NCBI GenBank assembly: GCA_030686995.1
Contig: CM060696.1
Coordinates: 116,811,449-116,875,448, forward strand
Reading direction: 5' to 3'
Length of the DNA: 64,000 nucleotides
Source: Artemisia argyi
Lineage: Eukaryota > Streptophyta > Magnoliopsida > Asterales > Asteraceae
In this document: positions 54,903-64,000 of the stretch, piece after piece
Layout of the letters: each line of letters begins with the position of its first letter
Numbering within the stretch: position 1 is the first letter of the stretch
Position numbers and translations under genes: made by a program
The notes under the pieces: model-generated
Database searches by the model: none
What the model saw: the letters and a program-made list of their open reading frames with translations, nothing else
What the model was told of the DNA's origin: nothing

Positions 54903-57720
54903 AAGTAGGGAAAAGACCAGAGCTACATCAATTCAAGATATGGATGTTAATCCTAGTAATAGTAGAGCTAGAGGTGTTGACAGAAGTGAAGTCTTTGTTG
55001 AGCATGATGAGTTCATTGATGATTTGTTGATAAAGATGAATGATGTGGATTCTGATGGAAACATACAAGACCCATTTTTGGGTGTACAAGCAACTCAAGA
55101 CATATATCCTACACATGATGAGAGCACACATTGGAGGATGCAAGCCCCAATAACCTACTTTTTAAATTATAGTGTCACTGTGTACTGCATTATATTAATA
55201 TGACTGCTAATCACTTAATTCCTTGACAAGTTGGTCAAAAGTTTGAAACTGCGGCCAAGTTGAAAGAAAGCTTAAAATACTATGATTTGGCCAATGGCTA
55301 CTCCATCTGGTATGAAAGGAGTGCTACAGACAAGCTTATTAGTGTGTGTAGGCAAAGACCACCAGGTAAGTTAAAAGACCCTGAGAAAGATAAACAAATA
55401 AAACAATTCAGGTTCCTAGTGAGATTAAAGAGGATGTGCCTAGGTGTAGTCTTAGGTTATATGCTAGATGGATGATTGCTGAGAGAACCTTTCAGGTTTT
55501 ATCTTTGAAACCTAAAGATTCTTACATAAGAAACTTTCAGTTTGGCTCATTAGTTGACTATAAATGGATTGGCAAACAGTTTGGTGAGAAAATTAGGAAA
55601 AATCCAGAAATTAAGCTTGTGGACATTTCTGAACTAATAAAGAAGAAGTATAAGTGCACTGTCAGTCTTAATCAGTGTAGAGCTGCCAAGTCATGGGCAC
55701 TGATAGAATTTGAAAAAACTATTGAAGAACATTATTCCTTATTAAGATCATATGGCAAGGAGTTACTGGATAGCAACCCTAGGTCAACAGTTAAACTAGG
55801 AGTTACACACAATGATGAAGGGTCCACTGTTTTTTATAGGTTCTATGTCTGTCTTAGGTGATTAAAGGAAAGGTTTAAAAGGGGTTGTAGAAGAGTGGTT
55901 GCTTTAGATGGATGTTTTTAAAAATAGACCAAATCAAGGTGAGACATTTAGTGCAATAGGAAGATATGGCAATAACCACATTTACCCTATTGCTTGGGTT
56001 GTGGTAAGTGTAGAGAATAAAGATACTTGGTGTTGGTTCTTAGAGTAGGTAGGTGATGATTTGGACATGCCAAATGGTGAAAGTTGCTAGACATATATAT
56101 GAGAACTTTAGGAAACAATACAGTGGTCTAGAGTTTAGGAATTTGTTTTGGTCAGCCTCTAAAGCTTCATACCCATAATTCTTTAATAAAATCATAGAAA
56201 AAATCAAGGCTGCAAACCCTAATGCCCATAAATACTTGATGGAAAAAAAAATCCTAAAACATGGTCTAGGGGATTTTTTTGAGTTGGACAGAGAATCTGA
56301 GGCAGTAGAAAATGGGTTTAGTGCTTTAACTCAATGTTGGTTACTGTGAGAGACAAACCTATATTAACAATGTTGGAAGCTATTAGGGTGATTGTGCTTG
56401 AAAGGATGAAAACTACGAGGAAAATATATGTAAAATGGACTGATGGTATATGTCCATCAATTAAGAAGAGAGTTGATTTGTTAATGGATGATATAAGGTA
56501 TGTTTTTATTACATAAACTATATCTTACTTAACACTGCCATGTTGAATACTAATTCTTGTAAACTTTATAGGTTTTGGCATGTCAAACCAATAGGGGGCA
56601 ATGCATTTAAGGTCAGAAATGGGAGTTACTCCTTCAAAGTCAAAGTTGATGAAAAGACATGTTCTTGCAGGATGTGGCAGTTATCTGGGCTGCCATGTGT
56701 TCATGCTACAGCTGCTATTTTCAAGCTAAACAGGTTACCTGAAGAATATGTACCAAATTGGTTCAGGAAGGAGCTTTATTATGCAACTTACCACAACTAT
56801 CTTAGTCCAATTGGTGGTATTGACTTTTGACCTGACCAAAGTCAATACTCAAAAGTGTTACCTCCAAAGCCTAAGAAAATGCCAGGAAGGCCAAGAAAGA
56901 AAAGAATAAGGGCAAAGGGTGAAGGTGGGAGCTCTACAAAAGTGTTAAAGGTAAGTGTTTCCATGACTTGTCAAAATTGTTTTAAAGTATGACATAACAA
57001 AAAGGAATGTAAGGAACCAACAATTGAAAAACCAGTTAAGCAAAAAAGAAAGGTTGGTAGGCCAAGTAAGAATGATGCCAATGATAGTGACCATGTTGAG
57101 CCTGCTAGTGACCATGTCCCACCACCTAGTTCATTTGATGTGTCACATACTGTTGGGGGTGTAAGGGGTTCAGTTGGGGATGCTAGAGGTTCAATTGGGG
57201 GCGATAAAGGTTCAATTAGGGGTGATACAGGTTCAGTTGTGGATGCCAATGTTAGAGGTTCATTTGGAAGTGGGGGTGTTAGGCAAGCAGGTTTAAGTGG
57301 TAGTGGAAGTGGTGGCAGTGTTGAAAGTCGTATTAGGGGACCTGATATTCTAGGTATCCATAATCCACAACATCAAAGTGCATCAAAAAGGTTGGTGGAG
57401 TTCAGTTTGCAACAAGTAGTGCATAAAGGAGATTAGGGCAACAACATAATACTAAAAGGGGGTTTGCCTATTGGTTTGGTGAGGAAAGGGTTGGTCAAGC
57501 AAGTGGATCTAGTCAAGCAAGTGAAGCAAGACAAGCATTTCCAAATTAAGCAAGTTAGGCAACTCCAACTCAAGCAAGTCAAGAAAATCCGACTCAAGCA
57601 ATCCAACCAAATCAACCAAGACAAGTTGTCATTCCTGCTCAAGCAAGAAGGGTACCAAGCCAGAGAATCCTACAAAAAAGTTGACAAAAAAGGTTCATGG
57701 TGAAGGAAGCTCACAGGACC

Positions 57721-59130
57721 AAGCAATGCAGTTGGATTAAGTATTTTATTAACTTTAGATTGCCATATTTTGTGTATTATTTTTGGCAATAAAAAACTTG
57801 CAAGTATGCAGTTAACTATGTTAGGATGCTAAGTAACTTAAGATTGCCATGTTTTGTGTATTATTTTGGGCAATCAAACACTAGTAACTTATGTGTATGT
57901 TTGGTATGATGGAAGGTCCATTATGAACTATCTCATTTGACTTTGAAAAGTCAACTTTTAAGATTAATGCATTAAAATGACTATGTAATAGTCATATTCA
58001 CTCTATGAATTGAGAATCTAAACATTTACTCATTTTTTTTCTCATCTTGCACACTGTCTGTTGCCTGCACTTTTACCATCACATGCCTGCACATTGAGAA
58101 TCTTTGTATACACTATTTTTGTCAAAACTATTGCCTGCACATTGACTACTTTTAGAGTATTCAAACACCTAACTACCGTACACATCTCCTCTATAAAATG
58201 GATGCACACCTTACAAACACAAACCACCCCATCCACATTGACTGTCTTTGCATAGACTGAACCAATGAGTTCCAACAAGAAATATTTATCTTTGACCGTC
58301 TTTGCATTTTTTTGTGTGCAGAAATCATCTGCATTTCAACCAGTGAATCAAGTTCTTCATATGCAGAATGGGTTGAGCTACTAACTATATCATGGGAAGA
58401 CTAATTTCCAAAAGGTTATATTGGTTCAAGCTCAACAAAGGAGGATGATAGAAAGAATCTAACTCCAAAACAGTGTGCCAAATAAGCATTTGATGCCAGG
58501 AGTAAGGTTCTAGCCCTTCCCAATGCTCATACTTGTAAAGACCTTGGTATCAAACCATTTGCTCCCAAAATTCCCAAAGATTGTTCAAAAGGGAAAGGAA
58601 AAAAGAATGGGTTAGTTGTATGTTCAAGACTTTGGATGTTGGTGCTTTCTCTATGGCTTACATGCCCTTAAATACAACTATTGTAACCCTTAGGAACTAT
58701 GTACTTCGACTTTCTAAAGTCAATTTTCACCTTTAATGCATTACCATGACTTGCTAATAGTCATATTTATGTTAAACATGATAAAGACAAACTGCATATA
58801 CTGGACAACCAATTGCAAGTGTTTATACCATTGAAAATTGCAAAATTTTCATTGCCTTACAAAAGATTGACTTTATGAAGTCAAAGTCTATTACATTAGC
58901 CTACTTAATACATTACAACTATTAAATACTAAACCTGCTAGTCATCAGGAACGTAAATCAGCTTCTTACTTTCATTCCAAATACAACACAAAAGATTATT
59001 AAAATCCCAATCAAAATAAGAAACAGTCTATCATACAATTACAATTTTGACTTTGTGCAAGTCAATTCATGAACAAACTGCTTCTTCTCCATTGTTATAG
59101 CAACAATATCCTCTTGCATTTCAATCCTTT
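57721..59130. other. 3' flank of the MURA relic, palindromic TTGACTT repeats
   Basis: Contains spaced inverted repeats TTGACTT...AAGTCAA at 57937-57954, 58706-58723 (one mismatch per arm), 58867-58884 and 59047-59065. A TATA-like ctataaaatgg lies at ~58190-58200. Frame pieces follow: MSSNKKYLSLTVFAFF at ~58266, and SSSTKEDDRKNLTPKQCAK, AFDARSKVLALPNAHTC at ~58430-58560. I do not recognise the latter; they may be a second gene of the Mutator-like element. No intact gene. Confidence 0.45.
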
Positions 59131-59485
59131 TGTTAGGTCACCATTTTGTAAACACAAGCATAATAATGATAGAAATGAGATGAGAAAAGAGATTGGGTGA
59201 TTATAAGAATTAGAGAAATATAAGTGCAAGAGTTTCACCAATATATTCAAATAACCAACCTAGTTTACAAATGGCCTAAGCTTGCTATATATAGGGAAGG
59301 AGCTAGGGCAACACTCCCTCTCCTTCCTCTTACCAATTCGTGTGGGCTATAGGGCCCATGGATTTGATAACTTAAGCCCAGTAAACTTAATACAAAATGT
59401 AAATGAAAGTAAATAATAACTAAGCAACCTAATATTATTACAAATGACCGAGACTTGATAAAATAGTAAAACTTTGGTTCCAACA
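59131..59485 (-). repeat. 3' LTR of copia element B
   Basis: 355 bp, TGTTAGGTCACC...GGTTCCAACA on the plus strand. It is followed directly by ATCTCCCCCTAAGGG, the complement of a polypurine tract, so the element runs minus and its 5' end lies beyond the window. It has a minus-compatible TATA-like ctatatatag at ~59285-59294. The partner LTR is out of view, so the borders rest on TG/CA and the tract. Confidence 0.8.
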
Positions 59486-59487
59486 AT

Positions 59488-61521
59488 CTCCCCCTAAGGG
59501 TCGGTCATCATGGTTGCTTGACGTCTTCGTCTTAATCTTTGATTTTCATAGCTTTAGACGTCTTCAAATATGATTGAATGATAATGGATGTACTTTGCTC
59601 TATGTCTTTGTTATTTAGTGATGATGTAGTGATTGTGTCATGAAGTAGTCTGCCATTCGTCACTCCTGCGTCTATGGTGGTTGTTCCTTCATTCCAACAT
59701 ACTCATACATCTTCGGTCTTATATTTTCACGTGCACGAAGTTCCTTTTCATATACTGAGATCTTTAAGTCTTTATACTTTGTAGATTCTTCTTTATTGAC
59801 GTAGAATCTTTCTTTGAACTTTGTGGTGCTAAGATCTTTGGGGGAGCTTTGTAATGCTTCAAGATGTATGTATGAGCATGTTGGAATCTACCATCATGGA
59901 AGTGAGGTACCTGCAAGTAACCAGTTAGCAATAAATATCCGGTACTTACAGATAAGGATATAGAGTTCATCAACAGCATATTGTGAAGACCCCCTCTAAT
60001 CCTTATCCAGGCCGTTCCCATATCAGATACTCCCGAAGGAGCTTACGAGACCTACTAAGTAGCTCAATGTCTGGGTGAGTCACTGGGGATCACTCCACGA
60101 CTGTAGACTGCTATGGAACCACCGCAAACACTAAGCGTAACCCTTGTGGGGTTACCGAAGTGACCTGCTGTCAGGGCTGTTTGATGTTGACCCTGGCAGG
60201 ATTTCTGTTCAATCATTGAGAAACACATAAGTAATCCTCTCATAAACGTTCTCGGCAGATTGCTAGGATCTGCGAAGGATTTGATAGTTTACAGCTGGTG
60301 TCCATTGATGTGGAACACCAGTTGTAGAAATACTAAGTGTTCCTAAGAGATCTTTGATGTATCTCAAGGCTCTAGACTCTATAAGTGCACACTTAGGTTT
60401 CCTATGCAGAGACTAGGGAGGGGTCTCCTGCTTCAATATCAACCGTCTCTAAGAGATAGGTCGATAGGTTACGCTGGTTCCCCGTGAGAATGAAACAAGT
60501 CCTTTTAAGAGAACTTGAGTGGTTAAGAAGGTTTAGTGCATTGCGTCACTGGGTCCATGACGACTTTGTCTTCAATACCGGTGTTGTCTTTTGCAACAAC
60601 CAGTAGCATACGTATTGAACCCGGTGTCTGCCCTAAAGTTGAACATATGGAGGGCTATTTCTTTTCACCCTTTTATTTACTTTTCTTTTTAATTCTTCAA
60701 CTCCTTCTTTCTCTTTCATTCTTTTTCTCTTTTTTTTTTCGTATCATACCTAAGGACTTCTAATTCTAACTATGGGAGATGTCCTTGGGTAGATCCCTCC
60801 GACTCTGGCGGATCATAGGACGGTTATTCCTATCTTAATCACCTTATAACTCCGACAGTATCCAAGAAACCTTTGATTGAAAATCTCTCAAAGTGTTTGT
60901 GATAATCAAATGTTTTGTTTAACACTTTGAGAGTTTTGTGTACACTTTAGAAGGGCTCCCCCTGCACATGTGCTCATAAGTGTTTAATAAATTTGCACAT
61001 GCGGGAGGAGCAATCATTTTGAATTGATCCACTTTCCGTGAACAAGACTGATTCGAGATACGCTTACATCACTAGTTAAAGCTAGCTTGAAGTTATTACC
61101 CGGCCTAATCAAGTCCACAAAAAGTTTCTCGAGATGGTACTTTTCTACTAAGACAAATCCTTTTCGAGACACGCTTACGTGGTTAGTTAAAGAGATGCAT
61201 TGTCAGCTTTTAGGTGACAACTAGCCCTAGTAACTAACTTGATGTTATTACCCGTCGAGGATAAGTCTTTTCGATATTACTAACTTTTATTGTCTCGTCA
61301 ATTCCTGGGTCAATACTGAGTCTAGCTCGTACATGATACAACTTTTAAGCTTTGACTTCGTATATTTTAATCACCTTCTCATTTTCTCCCCCTAAAAAAT
61401 AGCATATAAAATGATGTTTTTGATAATCTTTTAGATTAAATATGCCTTTTGAGTCTTACGGGGAGATTCACCAAGAACTTTGATTTAGAGCAAAGTATTT
61501 TGTTTTGACAAGTGCTCCCCC
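59488..61521 (-). other. Multiple polypurine tracts of copia element B
   Basis: GGGGGAG on the minus strand at 59488-59494, 60956-60962, 61386-61392 and 61515-61521, within the non-coding 3' region. They are more widely spread than in element A but of the same form. No genes lie in 59486-61780. Confidence 0.65.
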
Positions 61522-61780
61522 TCAACAAGTGATTAGGTCTTATTGAGGTGAAATACTTGTCCTTTTGAGCAGAATTATGAAAAATTCATAAACATTTGAT
61601 TAATTCTACTCAAAAGTAAGAAGCCTTCGCTCCTTATATTAGGATTGAGGCACTGAAGCGTACCTCAGGGTCCTTTATTTACAAGATTGGGTTGTACACT
61701 GAAATACGTGCACAAGCCATTGTGAAATTCAATCAAATGAAACAATTGATATTGAGAAATGAATGATCAAATGTACCAAG

Positions 61781-64000
61781 TTAGTCTTCGTCTGGAAGTG
61801 GAGCATCAAAGTCAGTGAACTTAGGTTCTGGTCTTACGAAGTTTCTGATAGGAAACGATGGTCTGACACCGATATAACTTTCCAGTCGTCTGATCTGTTC
61901 CCGTCGAAATAACCTTTCTTCAATCTTTAAGACAAAGTTACGAACTTGTCTTCTTGAGCTGGATTTCCATCTAGGTTGTTCCCCCTTTGCTATCTTTCGG
62001 CGATCATCATTCAACCTTTTGACCAGCCCATCACAAACGGATTTGAGTGTAACGTCACAGAATTTGTGTATCTCATCGAACCTCATGAAGCTTTGTAGCT
62101 TTTTGCTGTTGATGTAGGTGAAACCAAATGCAGGGTCTTGGATGAGAGTAAATTGTGACATTTGATAGATACCATCAAATCTGAATTGCGGCTTTGTCAA
62201 ATTGATCTTTTGTTGGTAACTTTCCACTCCAAGCTGAAGATCTTCCACTCTTTCTTGAACTATCAATCGTCAGATGAATAGAAGTAGTGACGCCATGAAG
62301 TTGTACTGAACTTCTCTGTCGAATCCATGCATTTTTCCTTGAACCTTTTCGAGATACATGTCTTCGATGTCATTAAGATTAAGGTCTGGAAAATCTGCTT
62401 CGGAGAACTTGTACTTCTTTTCGTCTTGTCGTTTAACCACAATCTCACGCATGAATATGTAGTTGAACCATTGTGACTCTTGAATCTCCAAGATAGCGAT
62501 GATCTTAGATTTATGCTTCACATTTTCCAATGATTTTTCTTCTAATCTGCTGGTATAACCGAGACGACGACGTTCTGGCCAGTGTTGAATCCCGTGTAGA
62601 GCATCTCTGTCGTAAGCAACGATGGAGTTGCTGAAAACACGAGTAGTTTCTTCAATAGCAGGAATTTCGTATCTTGCGACAGGTACTGAGATTGTGAGTG
62701 AGGAAGCATATTTCTTCTTGGGTTTCTCTTGGGTGAGTTGGATGTTACTAAGATCTTTGTTGAAGAAGTAGCTGTAGGGTAACTTGGGTTTATCTGGAAA
62801 TCCTGTCAACGGTAATGGTTTTGTCCAGTCAGTGAAGTAAGGCTTTTCATGGTTTTTGGAACTGAGGTCGATATTCATTTCAGGATTTAGCCAGTCAAAC
62901 TCGGCAGACATTGCACTGGCTATATTCTGCATATGATATTCGTATTCCACTTTGTTTCCAGATCTGGACTTAAGGAATTCTTGTGCATCCCTATTGATTC
63001 TTCTAAGCTCCGTCTTAGTGAGTTTGTTGATCTGAAGATCCTTCATTATGACTTGGGTGAACTGTAGAGTGTTACCAGGAAGGGGTTCTTCTTCTTCGAG
63101 AGGAGGTTGAGCTTGAACCATTTCTGTCAACCAATCATTTTGAGGAGTGTCATCATTGTCGAGCCATGAATGATGTCTTTTCTTCTTTGATTTCTTAGAC
63201 TTAGATGTAGCATCTTTGTCTTTAGTCTTGGATGGCGACGATGGTCCAACATGAGAATCAGGAATAGGTGAAGGACGGTAATCAGTGTCAGGTTGACCCT
63301 GGTAGTTATCAGTAGGTTCCATGAAAGTATCTTCCTCTTCAGTTGGACCTTTACTGGTAGCTGAGGGGTGTAGTTGATTTCCAGGAGGAGTGGAGTCCTT
63401 TTGCGGTTGTAGAGAGGATGAGGGACCGGTTCCAGACTTAGGTTTCTTGCCTTTTGAGTTTGGGTCAGGGTCGTCATCTTTTCTTGACCTTTTCAGGGTT
63501 CCAGCTGCATCTTTGCATGACTCTTTGGCTATGTAAGCTGCCATAGCATCCATAAGTGCTTTTTCTTCAGTTGTCTGTGTGATTTTGGAGGCAACGTTGT
63601 CGAAGAGTTTAGCAAGCATTTCATTGAAGGATAATTCAGGAGCTGTAGTAGAAGCTTTTGCAGTGTGAAGCGTGAATGGTGTTGTTGACAACATTTTTCT
63701 AACAACGCTTCTGATTCTGTGATCTAAGTTATCCTTGATAGGTTCAAGTAGGTTTGCTACTTCAGGAGAGATCATCTCAACTAGATTTTCAGTGAGAAAG
63801 TCTTGTGTGACGGTCTTAATAAATCCTATGTAATCAGAGTGCAAGAACTTATCGATCAGCTGCTTTGACTCCTGAAAATCTTCAACTTGTTTGGCGAGAC
63901 TGGTAACCATGTTGGTAAGTTTGTTGACTTGCTCCTGAAGATCAACTGGTTGTTTCGGTTCATTGATTGAATGCTGCTTTGAAGCGGTTTCGGAAGGTGT
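61781..64000 (-). pseudogene. Retrotransposon accessory ORF, open at window edge, one TGA
   Basis: The minus-strand frame is open from base 64000 (TPSETASKQHSINEPKQPVD...) through an ATG at 63910 to a TGA at 62270-62272. It continues in the same frame (RLIVQERVEDLQLGVESYQQ) to 61781. The N-terminal half has helical segments and then a charged, Ser/Lys/Pro-rich linker (KRSRKDDDPDPNSKGKK, KSKKSKKKRHHSW). The C-terminal half has TDWTKPLPLTGFPDKPKLPY, SKIIAILEIQESQWFNYIFM, FPDLNLNDIEDMYLEKVQGK and FMRFDEIHKFCDVTLKSVCD. From memory, this block recurs in predicted proteins of Tanacetum/Artemisia next to copia pol genes. Function unknown. The TGA probably replaced an Arg CGA codon. Confidence 0.7.

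Larger units (their letters stand above)
46166..57720 (+). pseudogene. MuDR/MURA-type transposase relic, split by copia
   Basis: The coding sequence runs 46166-46867 and resumes at 54908. The N-terminal part reads NGDTWTKWYLVRCVYEDG...VKDLIEYVKKYTD, then an acidic Ser-rich linker (VSDFDDNDF, DNDDSDYSDKSVDYLSACEE). After the copia insert come VEHDEFIDDLLIKMNDVDSD, FETAAKLKESLKYYDLANGY, LRLYARWMIAERTFQVL and DYKWIGKQFGEKIRKN, then the start of the DDE region (VVALDGC..., NHIYPIAWVVV). The SWIM finger CSCRMWQLSGLPCVHA lies at ~56662-56709. A CCHC-like CQNCFKV-x-HNKKEC at ~56966-57010 has a stop in place of Gly. Stops at 46383, 46558, 55859 and others, plus frameshifts, show it is dead. Gly/Ser and Gln/Lys-rich repeats occupy 57140-57700. 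Confidence 0.9.
59131..64000 (-). mobile_element. Copia (Sirevirus-like) element B, 3' part
   Basis: Comprises the 3' LTR, about 2.3 kb of non-coding DNA with four GGGGGAG tracts, and a long 3' reading frame reaching the window edge. The gag-pol region is expected beyond base 64000 on this strand. The layout (long accessory ORF between pol and LTR, repeated polypurine tracts) is Sirevirus-like. Confidence 0.75.

Overview
This is plant nuclear DNA: AT-rich, with long introns, microsatellites, and more than half of the length made of transposable elements. Several retroelement proteins resemble, from memory, ORFs seen repeatedly in Asteraceae assemblies (Tanacetum, Artemisia, Chrysanthemum). 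I therefore infer a daisy-family species, perhaps Anthemideae. Only two host genes look intact, both on the minus strand: fibrillarin (7345-10005, six exons) and the chloroplast Tat-pathway subunit HCF106/TatB (35630-38577, five exons). The fibrillarin gene carries two tandem box C/D snoRNA copies in an intron, so the rRNA methyltransferase gene also encodes guides for the same pathway.

Layout. 0-3 kb: DUF674 pseudogene and Helitron debris. 3-7 kb: two broken partial copies of fibrillarin, one split by a MULE-type MITE with a 9-bp target duplication. 7-10.2 kb: fibrillarin and its site II/telo-box promoter. 10.4-15.2 kb: a graveyard of captured gene fragments (GT61 glycosyltransferase, an unidentified multi-exon gene, an enoyl-ACP reductase transit peptide) beside a Helitron 3' end. 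17-19 kb: MITE-type tandem repeats and a 630-bp inverted repeat. 19.4-26.0 kb: a complete non-autonomous LTR element (LARD-like, TSD tatca). 26.2-28.8 kb: a Pack-MULE with ~385-bp TIRs and a probable B3-domain fragment. 29.1-34.5 kb: a decayed Ty3/gypsy element whose 5' LTR is split by a 3.3-kb TGTAACA...TGTTACA insertion. 35.6-38.6 kb: HCF106. 39.1-44.9 kb: a solo LTR of the 19-kb family (TSD ccaat) split by a full-length RTE-type LINE with an intact 1026-codon ORF. 46.1-57.7 kb: a decayed MuDR/MURA transposase gene split by an 8-kb non-autonomous Ty1/copia element (TSD aagta). 59.1-64 kb: the 3' LTR and accessory ORF of a second copia element that runs off the window.

Most distinctive signals: tandem snoRNAs inside fibrillarin; arrays of the 11-bp palindrome TGACGCCGTCA just upstream of the TATA box in three LTR copies; a different GC-rich palindrome array in the same position in the copia LTRs; recurrence of both arrays inside the internal regions of their elements; repeated polypurine-tract motifs marking both copia elements as Sirevirus-like; and a GC-AG intron in HCF106. 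All calls come from reading the sequence; no database search was run.
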